Assembly (NCBI GenBank): GCA_947593975.1
Contig: CANQDW010000005.1
Coordinates: 1 to 64,000, forward strand
Reading direction: 5' to 3'
DNA from: an uncultured Lachnospiraceae bacterium
Lineage (GTDB): Bacteria; Bacillota; Clostridia; Lachnospirales; Lachnospiraceae
DNA: 64,000 nt
Of this stretch, positions 30,455-41,202 are shown piece by piece. The translations under genes were made by a program, and so were the position numbers. The notes below the pieces were generated by a model. It searched no databases. It was given only the letters and a program-made list of their open reading frames with translations, and was not told the origin of the DNA. Numbering within the stretch: position 1 is the stretch's first letter; every line of letters begins with the position of its first letter.

Positions 30455-31639
30455 TCAAAACATTTTAAAACATTCCATGCTGCGCTTTAAAATTCCCTTC
30501 ATGTACGCTATCGCAATACCGTAATTGGTAATCGAAACGCCCTGTTCATACGCCTTATGCATCCTGCTCATGATCTCACGTTCATTAAGCATACATCCTC
30601 CGCAGTGTATGATAAGGCTGTACTTTTTCAGGTTATCACAAAAACCGGTACCGCTTGTAAATTCATACGACAGTTTGCGCCCCGTATACTTATTAAGCCA
30701 TGCCGGGATCTTTACCGTGCCTATATCGTCACATTGCCTGTGATGTGTACAGCCTTCCGATATAAGTACCGTATCGCCGTCTTTGAGCGAATCTATCGCT
30801 TTTACTCCTTCCGCCGCTATATCAAGAAATCCCTTATAGCGCGCCATCAGTATACTAAAAGACGTAAGCCTGATATCTTTCGGGACAATCTTATCAGCCT
30901 TTTCAAAAACCTGACTGTCGGTTATTACAAGCGAAGGCTTTATCCCTATATTTTTCATAACTTCTTCAAGCCCGTCATCTTTTACAACTATGGCATATGC
31001 TCCCGCATCAAGTATATCCCTTATGGCCTGCTGCTGGGGAAGTATAAGCCTTCCTTTTGGCGCGGCGGAATCTATCGGAACTACAAGCACAACGTATTCC
31101 CCGGGATTGATAATATCTGCAGCAAGTCTTGCCGTATTTTTTTCGGCGTGCATTGAACCGATAAGTTCTTTAAGTTCATTTATGCCGGTACCATAAAGAG
31201 CGCTTACCGCTATCTCATTCTTTCCGATATCCGCTTTATGTCCTGCGGCGTCCGACTTATTATAAACCGTTATGTACGGTATTGACTTTTCTGCAAATAT
31301 TTTTATAAGCTCATCATCTGCCCCGCGCTTTCCGCGCGTGGTGTCTATAACCAAAACAGCGATATCCACGCTGTCAAGTATCCTTTTGGTCACATTAACC
31401 CTTAGCTCTCCAAGGCTGCCTTCATCATCAAATCCCGGCGTATCGATAATAAGGACCGGTCCTATCGGAAGAAGCTCCATCGCTTTTTTTACAGGGTCGG
31501 TAGTGGTTCCGGCTACATCCGACACTACTGATATCTTCTGATTAGTTATCGCGTTTACAAGACTGGATTTACCTGAATTCCTTTTTCCGAAAAAACCTAT
31601 ATGGAGCCTCTCTGAATTTGGTACGGAATTTAAGCTCAT
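30455..31639 (-). CDS. hydF: [FeFe] hydrogenase H-cluster maturation GTPase HydF
   Basis: GTPase GKRNSGKSSLVNAIT plus C-terminal cysteine motifs CTHHRQC...CGGCM. Confidence 0.92.
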   Translation of the reverse strand: MSLNSVPNSERLHIGFFGKRNSGKSSLVNAITNQKISVVSDVAGTTTDPVKKAMELLPIGPVLIIDTPGFDDEGSLGELRVNVTKRILDSVDIAVLVIDTTRGKRGADDELIKIFAEKSIPYITVYNKSDAAGHKADIGKNEIAVSALYGTGINELKELIGSMHAEKNTARLAADIINPGEYVVLVVPIDSAAPKGRLILPQQQAIRDILDAGAYAIVVKDDGLEEVMKNIGIKPSLVITDSQVFEKADKIVPKDIRLTSFSILMARYKGFLDIAAEGVKAIDSLKDGDTVLISEGCTHHRQCDDIGTVKIPAWLNKYTGRKLSYEFTSGTGFCDNLKKYSLIIHCGGCMLNEREIMSRMHKAYEQGVSITNYGIAIAYMKGILKRSMECFKMF

Positions 31640-31663
31640 ACTAATACCTCCGGGACATTTATA

Positions 31664-33079
31664 TCAAAACCTGAAATCTCGCATTCCTTCGTCAATCTTT
31701 ATAAGGTTGTCTCTGCATATTTCCCTTACTTTGCCGTTACTTATATTTGCAAGTTCTTTTTTTATAAGCTCATTTCCTATACGCTTCGTATCGTCTGACG
31801 CATAGTCGTTCAGATATTCCCTAAGCGTCATAAGTGCATTGGGATGACAGCAGTTCTGTATCTGCCCGCTCTTGCATAACGACATGAACCTGTCTCCGGT
31901 CCTTCCTTCTCTGTAACATGCCGTGCAGAATGACGGGATATAACCGATCCGCATAAGCCAGTTCACCACATCGTCAAGGCTTCTTGTGTCGGATACGTCA
32001 AACTGCTCCGTATCATGCGGACGCTCGTCTTCGCAGTACCCGCCGACGCTCGTTCGCGAACCTCCCGATATCTGCGACACTCCAAGCCTTATGATATTCT
32101 CGCGCACCGCTTCACTTTCCCTGGTCGATATGATCATGCCCGTGTACGGAACGGCTATCCTTATAAGCGCGGCTATCTTACAGAATATCTCATCGCTTAT
32201 TGCATTATCAAACGCGCTCGGATCAATATCGTCCGCATGTTTTATTCTCGGGACTGATATAGTATGCGGTCCTACTCCGAAAACAGCCTCCAGATGTTCT
32301 GCATGCATAAGAAGCGCGCAGTACTCATATCTGTACAGCTCCAGCCCGAACAATACCCCGAGTCCCACATCGTCTATCCCGGCGTTCATCGCACGGTCCA
32401 TCGCCTCCGTGTGATATGCATAATCATGTTTCGGGCCTGTTGGATGGAGCTTCTCATAGCTTTCTTTATGATATGTTTCCTGAAATAATATGTAAGTTCC
32501 TATCCCCGCATCTTTAAGTTTCCTGTAATTTTCCTCTGTAGTAGCCGCAATATTTACATTTACGCGCCTTATGGCGCCGTTTTTATGTTTTACTTTGTAT
32601 ATCGTATCTATGCACTCAAGAATGTACTCGATCGGATTATTGACCGGATCCTCGCCGGCTTCGATCGCAAGACGCTTATGGCCCATGTCCTGAAGCGCCG
32701 TAACTTCTCTTGCCACTTCTTCCTGTGTAAGCTTCTTTCGCGCCATATGCCTGTTCTTTATATGATACGGACAATACACGCAGCCATTCACACAATAATT
32801 GGACAGATAAAGCGGCGCAAACATCACTATCCTGTTTCCGTAAAAATCCTTCTTTATCTGCTCTGCAAGCTCATAAAGCTCCTGCACTTTTTCCGGGATA
32901 TCGCACGCAAGAAGCACCGAAGCCTCCCTGTGCGAAAGTCCCTTCCTTTCTTTCGCTTTGCTTATGATCGAATCTATCAGTTCTATATTATCCTTGTTGG
33001 CATCCGCATATTCAAGCGATGCCATAACTTCGTCATGGCATATGAATTCTTCTGCCTTCATTGAATGGACATTATACAT
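31664..33079 (-). CDS. hydG: [FeFe] hydrogenase H-cluster radical SAM maturase HydG
   Basis: CVNGCVYC radical SAM motif and HydG C-terminal CTACYREGRTGDRFMSLCKSGQIQNCCHPNAL. Confidence 0.93.
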   Translation of the reverse strand: MYNVHSMKAEEFICHDEVMASLEYADANKDNIELIDSIISKAKERKGLSHREASVLLACDIPEKVQELYELAEQIKKDFYGNRIVMFAPLYLSNYCVNGCVYCPYHIKNRHMARKKLTQEEVAREVTALQDMGHKRLAIEAGEDPVNNPIEYILECIDTIYKVKHKNGAIRRVNVNIAATTEENYRKLKDAGIGTYILFQETYHKESYEKLHPTGPKHDYAYHTEAMDRAMNAGIDDVGLGVLFGLELYRYEYCALLMHAEHLEAVFGVGPHTISVPRIKHADDIDPSAFDNAISDEIFCKIAALIRIAVPYTGMIISTRESEAVRENIIRLGVSQISGGSRTSVGGYCEDERPHDTEQFDVSDTRSLDDVVNWLMRIGYIPSFCTACYREGRTGDRFMSLCKSGQIQNCCHPNALMTLREYLNDYASDDTKRIGNELIKKELANISNGKVREICRDNLIKIDEGMRDFRF

Positions 33080-33108
33080 TATCTATGCTTCCTTTCCTTC
33101 GGTCTGTC

Positions 33109-33786
33109 CTATGATATGCCGCATATCGTAAGCACATCATCTTTAACGGTAAATCTTATCTTCATGCCTGCAAATTCAAAACTGTATACCCTGTCAGGTT
33201 CATTGTGGTATCCCGGTCTCGGATCCTGCTCAAGTATCTTAAAAAGCTGTGCTATTTTTCCGCTGTCAAATCCTGACACAAGCTCCTCATTACATGAAAC
33301 CGCCAGTTTCTTTCCGCTAAAGCCATCTGTAAATCCCCCGGACGCTTCCGGACGGCAGTCTGTATATGGCAAATATGGCTTAATATCAAATAAAGGGGTG
33401 CCACTCATAATATCAGCACCCTTTACGTATATCACCGGTCCGTTTTCCCCTTCCAAATCAACCCTTTTTAGAGTAACACAAGATAACCCAACAGGATTGG
33501 GTCTGAAAGGAGATCTGGTTGCAAACACTCCGACTCTTTTATTGCCGCCGAGCCTCGGCGGTCTGACCGTAGGCCTAAAGCCCCTTTCCTCCGTCTCAGA
33601 GAACAACCAGATTAACCATATATGTGTATATTCACTTAATCCGCGCACAGCTTCCTTACTGCGATATCCAGGTTCAAATATGATCTTTGATTCGACCTCT
33701 TCCACAATGCCGCTCTGCCTCGGTATGCCGAATCTGACGTCATAGTCATTATATATCTTCGCAATACACTCAAAGCTGTGCTGCAT
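33109..33786 (-). CDS. trmO: TrmO-type tRNA (N6-threonylcarbamoyladenosine-N6)-methyltransferase
   Basis: TrmO/YaeB core: GIPRQSG...LSEYTHIWLIWLFSE...RPPRLGGNKRVGVFATRSPFRPNPVGLSCV. Confidence 0.87.
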   Translation of the reverse strand: MQHSFECIAKIYNDYDVRFGIPRQSGIVEEVESKIIFEPGYRSKEAVRGLSEYTHIWLIWLFSETEERGFRPTVRPPRLGGNKRVGVFATRSPFRPNPVGLSCVTLKRVDLEGENGPVIYVKGADIMSGTPLFDIKPYLPYTDCRPEASGGFTDGFSGKKLAVSCNEELVSGFDSGKIAQLFKILEQDPRPGYHNEPDRVYSFEFAGMKIRFTVKDDVLTICGIS

Positions 33787-33802
33787 ACCGCATACTGCCT
33801 CC

Positions 33803-33991
33803 TTAGCCTTCAGCTTCTGCTGCAAGCAGATCGATAGCATGTCTTAAAGCTTCTGACTTTGCCATATTCATCTTCCTGCAATATGCCTCAAGCCTGTCCT
33901 TGGTAGCAGCATCCATTCTCATTGAACATATAATATCCTTATTATTAGTTCCTTTTGGTCTTCCTGTTCTTGCCAACTGTATCATCTCCAT
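33803..33991 (-). CDS. Small ribbon-helix-helix-type DNA-binding protein
   Basis: 62-aa ORF: ICSMRMDAATKDRLEAYCRKMNMAKSEALRHAIDLL, RHH pattern. Confidence 0.75.
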   Translation of the reverse strand: MEMIQLARTGRPKGTNNKDIICSMRMDAATKDRLEAYCRKMNMAKSEALRHAIDLLAAEAEG

Positions 33992-34080
33992 TTGTATTTA
34001 TTATCTTTATTATACTTTTAGTATTATAGTAAGTCAAGTATATATTATCAAAATCCTTGAATCTGCGCCGTTTTTTTACA

Positions 34081-34124
34081 ATAACAGGATGTTGTGGGAA
34101 AATATCCCCAAAACACCCTGTTAT
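34081..34124 (-). terminator. Imperfect long hairpin downstream of the GH10 xylanase
   Basis: ataacagg...ggg / ccc...cctgttat stem, terminator-like position; T-tract is weak. Confidence 0.5.
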
Positions 34125-34139
34125 AAAATGTATCAACCT

Positions 34140-36404
34140 TTACTTGCTGAGTATCTCATACGCATGTTCAAACGCAGGCTTAACTCTGTAAACATCATCA
34201 AACATTCCGCTGAAAGGTCCGTACTGCCAATAGTCAAAACTCTCTTCAACCTTATTCATGACCGGATCGTCTATGAACGCCCATATTGACATACTTGTGA
34301 AAGCATTATTTGTCTGAGAATTGATATTTGCAAGTCCCTCAAACAGATCTGCCGCAAATTCTCCATGCTTATCCATGTAGTCATAATCAAAGTTACGCAT
34401 TGCCATCTCGGTAAGCTGTACATGTACGCTAGGCTGCATATCCGAGAACATCTTGATCGTTTCCGTCGTCCTTGTTACCCACTGCGGATCAAGGCATCCG
34501 TCCTGCTTCTTATATCCTCCGAGATATCCCTGGCATCCTACGGCGTCAACAAGCTGTTTGTCGCCGCTGTTGAGGTCTGCAATAAGATTCTTTACATAGC
34601 CTCGTTTAGCTTCTCCGTAGATATCTATGATATTGAAATCATTGTAAACGAGTTCGATCTTATCTCTTGAAGTAAGCTTTTTCTCATTTATAAGAGCTTC
34701 ACGTGTTTCATATGCGCATTCAAATGTGAATTTAATATAATTCTCACCGGCTCCGTTAGCTTCTGATGAGCAGTGATAATAGAACGGGTTCTGTCCCATA
34801 CGGCTCTGCCTTACTTTAAGCTTATCGCTGCTGCCTTCATCAATACCTTCATTTACTACGTCCCAGCAGTATACAACATCAGGATATTTTTCCTGGAAAT
34901 GTCTCATAACCTGGTCAACATAGTACTTAAGCCTCTTACGGCATATCTCGTTGGAAGCGTATTCACCGCCGTCCTGTTTGTAGCCTTTTGTAAAGAACCA
35001 TTTATGATTCTCTTCCATTGAATTATCCCATACAAGCGCATGTCCTCTTATCTTAAGTCCGTTATCACGCGCCCACTCGCACAGGAAATCCGCCTTGTCA
35101 TATTTCATTACAGGCATACAGGTCTCATCATCAGAATTCTTCGCATACGCAGCCAGCGTAGCTTCTTCATCGAGAAGTGAATATGCCTTAAACTCATTCA
35201 TCGCCGTAATACTGTCGCAGTGATGCGCCAAAAGCTTGCAGAATTCAGGATCGTTCTTTATCTGGCTATAGGTAACGCATGTACCGAACTTATAACCTTT
35301 AGCTTCCGTGATCTTTGCAAGGCTTCCGTAATTATTGATCGCCGCCGAAGCATCTTTCGGTCTTGCGGCAAACATACCGTCCGGCTTCTTTGCCATATAA
35401 TCTTCAAGCGTTGCGTCGAAACTCTGGTCGGCGTCATCAGCCGCCTGTTTATCTTTATTGTACTGTGTCTTTACAGAACCGAGCGCTGATGTCACAACAC
35501 TGATCGCCGCTTTGTGGTGCGATAACGCTTTAGTATTGGTATTCATGTAATTTACATACATATCATGGATTACAAACTGACCTGATGTATCCGTCGCTGC
35601 AAATCCAAAAGATATCATACCGTTTCCTGACGAATCAAGAGCTGCTATGTCGGCATTTCCCTTGATCTCGCTTGTAAGCGATATCGGCTGTCCTTTTACT
35701 CCCGTAGTACTTATTGACGTAATCTTCTTTGCATTTGCCATATCGCAGTCATATCCCGCAACATACACGTCAATACTCATTGTCTTCGTTGAGTCGATCA
35801 CAAAATCAATGGACTCTATAGCTGACAATTTCGTATTATTCTGCCATGAATCGGACAATACAAAGTTTACAAAAACATTATCCTGTTTATCCGCCTTGTC
35901 ACAATCATACATTGCAAAATATTCATAGTCATAATAATATGGTGCAACTGTCGGCGTCGGTGTAGGCGTCGGCGTTACATCTGCCGGGTTATTATTGTTT
36001 GTCGGAGCCGGCGCTGTCGGCGTTACATCTGCGTTTTTATTCTTAACCGTAACTTTACATGTCAGTTTCTTTGCAGCGCTCTTACCGCCAACTGTGTATT
36101 TTACCGATGCGGTAATCTTTGCCGAACCTTTCTTTTTAGCCTTTATCTTCGCCGATGTCTTTGTCATCTTTGCAAGAGATGCTATTTTCTTTTTGTTGGT
36201 ACTCCATGTTGTTTTGGTAATCTTAATACCTTTTTTCTTAATCTTCAGTGTAAATGACTTGCCGGGACTTACGGTCTTTTTAGCCGTACTGAGCTTAGGC
36301 GCTTTTGCCGCTGCCGAAGCATCCTGTACGGTACCGGTACCGCTAAACGAAGCGATAACCATGGCTGCCGCAAGAAGGCAGGCTGTCTTTTGCTTTAATT
36401 TCAT
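34140..36404 (-). CDS. Secreted GH10 endo-1,4-beta-xylanase with N-terminal lysine-rich Big-like domain and TP-rich linker
   Basis: GH10 motifs LKIRGHALVWDN, YCWDVVNEGI, LVYNDFNI, VHVQLTEMAMR; signal peptide; linker ADVTPTPTPTPT. Confidence 0.93.
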   Translation of the reverse strand: MKLKQKTACLLAAAMVIASFSGTGTVQDASAAAKAPKLSTAKKTVSPGKSFTLKIKKKGIKITKTTWSTNKKKIASLAKMTKTSAKIKAKKKGSAKITASVKYTVGGKSAAKKLTCKVTVKNKNADVTPTAPAPTNNNNPADVTPTPTPTPTVAPYYYDYEYFAMYDCDKADKQDNVFVNFVLSDSWQNNTKLSAIESIDFVIDSTKTMSIDVYVAGYDCDMANAKKITSISTTGVKGQPISLTSEIKGNADIAALDSSGNGMISFGFAATDTSGQFVIHDMYVNYMNTNTKALSHHKAAISVVTSALGSVKTQYNKDKQAADDADQSFDATLEDYMAKKPDGMFAARPKDASAAINNYGSLAKITEAKGYKFGTCVTYSQIKNDPEFCKLLAHHCDSITAMNEFKAYSLLDEEATLAAYAKNSDDETCMPVMKYDKADFLCEWARDNGLKIRGHALVWDNSMEENHKWFFTKGYKQDGGEYASNEICRKRLKYYVDQVMRHFQEKYPDVVYCWDVVNEGIDEGSSDKLKVRQSRMGQNPFYYHCSSEANGAGENYIKFTFECAYETREALINEKKLTSRDKIELVYNDFNIIDIYGEAKRGYVKNLIADLNSGDKQLVDAVGCQGYLGGYKKQDGCLDPQWVTRTTETIKMFSDMQPSVHVQLTEMAMRNFDYDYMDKHGEFAADLFEGLANINSQTNNAFTSMSIWAFIDDPVMNKVEESFDYWQYGPFSGMFDDVYRVKPAFEHAYEILSK

Positions 36405-36519
36405 TAAATCCCCTCCGTATTTTATTTTTTAATTTACGCAAAATACATATTTATTATATAACATTTTTTGTTCCCATTTGTATATAAATCATTTATTTTT
36501 TATTATAATTTTATTAATA

Positions 36520-37458
36520 TCATATTACATAGAACCACGCTTCATCCTGCTCCAAATCCATTTTCTGAATTGAATTATCATCCCGCATAAGCTGAAGCTC
36601 CGGATTCTTAACGCTGACCTTTGTTCCCGCTGTTACCGAGGCAGTGATAAATGCATTGCCGCCTATAACGACATTATTTCCGATAACCGTCTCTCCTCCT
36701 AGGATCGACGCCCCGGAATATATCGTGACGTAATCTTCAATAGTAGGATGACGCTTCTTACCCCTCAGGTTCTGTCCGCCTCTTGTGGATAAAGCTCCAA
36801 GCGTAACTCCCTGGTATACTTTTACATGTTCCCCTATAACGGTAGTCTCTCCTACTACTATCCCCGTTCCGTGGTCTATGAAAAAGTATTTGCCTATGGT
36901 CGCGCCCGGATGAATATCTATACCTGTCTGCGAGTGCGCAACCTCCGTCATGATACGCGGGATCAACGGCACGCCAAGCAGATACAGTTCATGCGCAAGC
37001 CTCTGTACGGTTATCGCATAAAGCCCCGGATAGCAGAATATGATCTCCTCCCTGCTCTTAGCGGCGGGATCGCCTTCAAACGCCGCCTGCACATCAGTTT
37101 CCACATATTCCCTTACCTTTGGTATGGTCTTAAGGAACTCTGTGCTTATCTTTTCGGAAATGACTTCCGTCTCCTCTCTGCTTTCCGTGTCAGATTCCGT
37201 ATTGTTAAGCACTATCTCGATCTGTTTTTTCAGGTTATACAGCACGTCTTCAATGATAACCGATATATTGTTCTGCACATTGATCACTTTATAATTTTTT
37301 TCCCTGTAATACCCCGGATAAACAATTCTGATCAGCTTATCGACCATATCGATAATGATATTTTTATCAGGCTTATTAAAAATATCCATCCTGTCTATCG
37401 TACGTTTCTGTTCATAATCATTAATAATACTGTAAACAATATCATTTATATCATCCAT
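36520..37458 (-). CDS. Serine O-acetyltransferase (EpsC/CysE)
   Basis: ARG-type hexapeptide repeat enzyme: TGIDIHPGATIGKYFFIDHGTGIVVGETTVIGEHVKVYQGVTLGALS. Confidence 0.93.
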   Translation of the reverse strand: MDDINDIVYSIINDYEQKRTIDRMDIFNKPDKNIIIDMVDKLIRIVYPGYYREKNYKVINVQNNISVIIEDVLYNLKKQIEIVLNNTESDTESREETEVISEKISTEFLKTIPKVREYVETDVQAAFEGDPAAKSREEIIFCYPGLYAITVQRLAHELYLLGVPLIPRIMTEVAHSQTGIDIHPGATIGKYFFIDHGTGIVVGETTVIGEHVKVYQGVTLGALSTRGGQNLRGKKRHPTIEDYVTIYSGASILGGETVIGNNVVIGGNAFITASVTAGTKVSVKNPELQLMRDDNSIQKMDLEQDEAWFYVI

Positions 37459-37470
37459 TCATAATCCTCC

Positions 37471-38982
37471 TTAACCGGTAATCTTTTCGGTAATATGCCT
37501 TATCAAAAACTCCTTGAAATCATCATCCCCCGAGCTGTCAGGTTCGGCGCCGTTTTTGCCAAATACCATACTGCACGCGGAAGTTTTGCCGTAAGGCTTC
37601 CACTCCGGCATCGGAGTCCCGTCATTATCATTGCCGTTTGGATTGCCTGTCTTTACAAAATTACTCCAGTAATTGCACATCTGCCTTGCAAGGTCATAAT
37701 GCCTGCCTTTAAACGGACGCCAGCATTTAGCAAGCGTTTCAAAGAAAAACCAAAGTTCAGACGAATGAAACGTTCCCGGATCGTCGTATCCCGGTATGTC
37801 CGTATCGAACCTGTAATAATAGCAGTCATTTTTTCTCAGCCTAAAGAGCGCTTTTACCGTACACTCAATACCGTTTACCTTAGCGTACGGCGGTTTATCT
37901 TTTCCTGCCTCAGACGCTGCTTTTATAAATTCATCCGCCTTATCCCCAAATATCTGCTTTGCCTTTTCTTTAAATTCCTCATCCGAGCCCGCGGGTATCA
38001 TATTCGGGAACTCATCGGCTGTATTTCCCGCAAGCACAGGTATATCTGCGGATTTTCCCTCTGCAAACAGTTTAAGCGGGTCGCCCGTGCAGAAACGGTT
38101 ATCAAGCACGGTAAACATCCTTCTGTGCGACGCTGCGTATTCCGCATATTTAGCGCGGATATAGAATGCATCCAGCTTTCTTGCTTCTTCTATGCCTGAC
38201 ACTCCCATGAACTCAAGGAAATCCTGTCCGTTCTTTTCAGCTTCGCATAACGGTTCGGGTTTTCCCACGCCGCCGTTGTCGTCGTAAGGATCCCTTATCA
38301 TCGCGCTTTGTACTATAGCTTTCTTGATCATGCCGAAATTGGCGGGACATGTTATCTGGCTCATAACGCTTCCTCCGCCTGCGGACTGCCCCGCAACCGT
38401 AATATTGTCAGGGTCTCCGCCGAAAGCGGCAATATTTTCATATACCCATCTTAATCCCGCCTGCTGGTCAAGGCTTCCGAAATTGGCAGGCGCATCGGGC
38501 TGTTTGGCGGTAAGGTCGGGATGGGCCATGAAACCAAAAACATTGATCCTGTAATTTACGGTTACTACAACTATGCCTCTCCTTGCAAGCCTTTCGCCGT
38601 CAAATTCCATTTCAGAAGGATATCCCCACTGTAAACCTCCCCCGTAATACCATACGACTACCGGCTGTTTTTCATCGGTACTTTTTGCGCCCGTCCACAC
38701 ATTAAGGTACAGACAGTCTTCGCTCATCGGAATATCAGGGTCAACGTGCCATTCACGGCAGTATATGTCATCACCCAATCCCGGCGTGTCCTGCACTGCT
38801 ATAGGCGCAAAACAATACGCTTTAAGAACGCCTTCCCAGTCTTTGCAGGGCTGCGGCGCGCGCCATCTGTTTTCCCCTACCGGAGGCGCTGCAAACGGAA
38901 TACCCTTAAATGCCGTTATTCTCGGATCCGCTGCAGGAATACCCTCAACAATACCATTTTTAGTTTTTGCTGTTCTTATCAT
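37471..38982 (-). CDS. Carboxylesterase/lipase family protein (type B)
   Basis: FKGIPFAAPPVGENRWR, EDCLYLNVWT, GGDPDNITVAGQSAGGGSV. Confidence 0.93.
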   Translation of the reverse strand: MIRTAKTKNGIVEGIPAADPRITAFKGIPFAAPPVGENRWRAPQPCKDWEGVLKAYCFAPIAVQDTPGLGDDIYCREWHVDPDIPMSEDCLYLNVWTGAKSTDEKQPVVVWYYGGGLQWGYPSEMEFDGERLARRGIVVVTVNYRINVFGFMAHPDLTAKQPDAPANFGSLDQQAGLRWVYENIAAFGGDPDNITVAGQSAGGGSVMSQITCPANFGMIKKAIVQSAMIRDPYDDNGGVGKPEPLCEAEKNGQDFLEFMGVSGIEEARKLDAFYIRAKYAEYAASHRRMFTVLDNRFCTGDPLKLFAEGKSADIPVLAGNTADEFPNMIPAGSDEEFKEKAKQIFGDKADEFIKAASEAGKDKPPYAKVNGIECTVKALFRLRKNDCYYYRFDTDIPGYDDPGTFHSSELWFFFETLAKCWRPFKGRHYDLARQMCNYWSNFVKTGNPNGNDNDGTPMPEWKPYGKTSACSMVFGKNGAEPDSSGDDDFKEFLIRHITEKITG

Positions 38983-38997
38983 ATAAAATCCCCCTAT

Positions 38998-40371
38998 TTA
39001 TTCAGCCACAGGGTGGCCGTTTATTTTTTTGATCCATTTACCGCTCTTTAATCTCCATATACACCAGAACGCCTTCAAGAACTGGTCGATCTTCAAGAAG
39101 AAATATATCCAGAAAGGCGGCATATGGAAATACAATCCCGCAAGATATCCGAGCGGTATTGACATTACCCATAAAAATATATTATCGGCGATCATAAGGC
39201 ATTTCGTGTCGCCTCCGCCGCGAAGCACTCCTTTTGTGATAATGGAATTTGCCGACTGGAAAATAACTATAAATCCTATAGCTTTCATAAGCTCCCCGGC
39301 AATGCTCCTCGTTTCATCCGTAATATTGTAGAAACTTATTATGAAATCACCTGTTGCCATTATAAATATTCCGGCAGCCATTCCTATGACAAAACCAAAT
39401 ATAAGAAATGTCCAGCCCTGTTTCTTTGCTTTCTCATAATCGCCGGCGCCAAGATAATGCCCCGTAACAATACAGCCTGCCTGCGATATTCCCGAAATAA
39501 GCACGGTACTGAGCTGCTGCGTGACCGTAGTAATGGAATTGGCGGCAACAAATACCGAACCTATACGGCCCATGACCATTGCTACTGCATTTACGCCAAG
39601 TCCCAAAAGCGTATCGCTTATGAGCACAGGTATGCTTATTGTAACATAATCGTGCATCATATCGCCGCAGCGCATGAACAAATGCTTTATCCTGTAACCG
39701 GCTTTCTTATCTACTATCATAAGGTATCCGCAGTTAAAAGTGAATTCAAATATCCTTGCTATAAGCGTTCCAAGAGCCGCTCCTGCAATCTCCATGCGCG
39801 GCGCCCCAAGATTTCCGAAAATAAATATCCAGTTGGCAAATATATCTATTCCAAATGCAGCGCATGAACCTATAAGCGGTATCTTTGTCTGCCCCATGCT
39901 CCTTAATGCAATGGTACACGTTGTGGATAATCCCATAAGCAGAAAACACGGTATCGACCATCTCAGATATAATACTCCCTGCTTAACAACCTCCCCTTCA
40001 TCGGAATACATATGCATGATCCCCGACGGGATGATCGCCGCCGTAAGAGTAAATATCATTCCTATTAGGATCGTAAACCGCAGCATGAGAGTGATCGTTT
40101 TTCTGAGAGACGGGATATCCTTCATTCCCCAGAATCTTGATACCAGTACGGAAGCCCCCATTCCAAGCCCCATACAGCATATATTATAAAATCCTATGTA
40201 CTGCACTGCCAGAGCCGATGCGGAAAGCGGTATCTCCCCAAGCGAACCCAGCATAACATTATCGATCAGGTTGACGCCGATCGTAATAAGGCTCTGAAGA
40301 GCTATCGGAATGGCTATAACCGCGGTATTTCTGTAAAACGCCCTATCTCCAAGATATTCTCTGATCTTCAT
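38998..40371 (-). CDS. MATE family efflux transporter
   Basis: Twelve-TM protein with MATE features (LIDNVMLGSLGEIPLSASALAVQ). Confidence 0.9.
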   Translation of the reverse strand: MKIREYLGDRAFYRNTAVIAIPIALQSLITIGVNLIDNVMLGSLGEIPLSASALAVQYIGFYNICCMGLGMGASVLVSRFWGMKDIPSLRKTITLMLRFTILIGMIFTLTAAIIPSGIMHMYSDEGEVVKQGVLYLRWSIPCFLLMGLSTTCTIALRSMGQTKIPLIGSCAAFGIDIFANWIFIFGNLGAPRMEIAGAALGTLIARIFEFTFNCGYLMIVDKKAGYRIKHLFMRCGDMMHDYVTISIPVLISDTLLGLGVNAVAMVMGRIGSVFVAANSITTVTQQLSTVLISGISQAGCIVTGHYLGAGDYEKAKKQGWTFLIFGFVIGMAAGIFIMATGDFIISFYNITDETRSIAGELMKAIGFIVIFQSANSIITKGVLRGGGDTKCLMIADNIFLWVMSIPLGYLAGLYFHMPPFWIYFFLKIDQFLKAFWCIWRLKSGKWIKKINGHPVAE

Positions 40372-40394
40372 GACTTCCCCCGTAAATCTTCTTT

Positions 40395-41099
40395 TTATTG
40401 TATATCTCCATCATATAAAAATCCAGCCGCATCGCATACGTATTTCTTACACGGCATTTGCCACGGAGGTTCCTGTTCTTCAAGTTTTCCCGCCAGTAAA
40501 TCTTTAGCTCCGCAAAGGATGTCCGGTACAATATCTTTCTCTATGGGGCAGCTTCCGTGCGAAGGCCATATCGTATCAAACATATCCGACATGGATATTA
40601 TCTTTTCAATGCTGCGCATAAACGCATCTATATTACGCCCTGCGCCAAACATAAAGATATCTCCGTCCTGCACTGTATCCCCGGAAATAAGCATCCTCTT
40701 ATCCCTTTCAAGAAGCATTATGCTCCCGGGCGTATGTCCGGGCGTTAATATGACTTCAAACTTCCAGTACCCCAGATCGATCACATCTTTCTCCCATAGC
40801 GGCAACACGTTCTTCATACTGCATCCTTTCGGAAGCGCATTTTTATAATGCTCCATTTCAGACGGATGCATATATATTGTTTTAAAATCTTTATTGCAGC
40901 CGGTATGGTCTTTATCCGTGTGCGTATTTACAAGAAACACTTCTTTATCAGTCAGTTCTTCCGTTATATTTTTTATCGGCAGCGAACCAAAACCCGTATC
41001 TATGAGCATGGCATTTTTAGTTCCTTCAAACAAAAAAGAACGGACGCCTCCTTCATCAATTATCCAAAAGCGGTCCTGTATTTTTATAACATTTTCCAT
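40395..41099 (-). CDS. MBL fold metallo-hydrolase
   Basis: VNTHTDKDHTG (HxHxDH-like), TPGHTPGSIML, LISGDTV, WPSHG. Confidence 0.9.
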   Translation of the reverse strand: MENVIKIQDRFWIIDEGGVRSFLFEGTKNAMLIDTGFGSLPIKNITEELTDKEVFLVNTHTDKDHTGCNKDFKTIYMHPSEMEHYKNALPKGCSMKNVLPLWEKDVIDLGYWKFEVILTPGHTPGSIMLLERDKRMLISGDTVQDGDIFMFGAGRNIDAFMRSIEKIISMSDMFDTIWPSHGSCPIEKDIVPDILCGAKDLLAGKLEEQEPPWQMPCKKYVCDAAGFLYDGDIQ

Positions 41100-41202
41100 T
41101 ATTGTCCCCCTGTCATATTTATAAACTTCCCTGCGTCAGCGTAAATACGGTAATTATTATATCACAAATGCCTGTTTTTGTTCAACCTGCGCAGGCGGTG
41201 AT

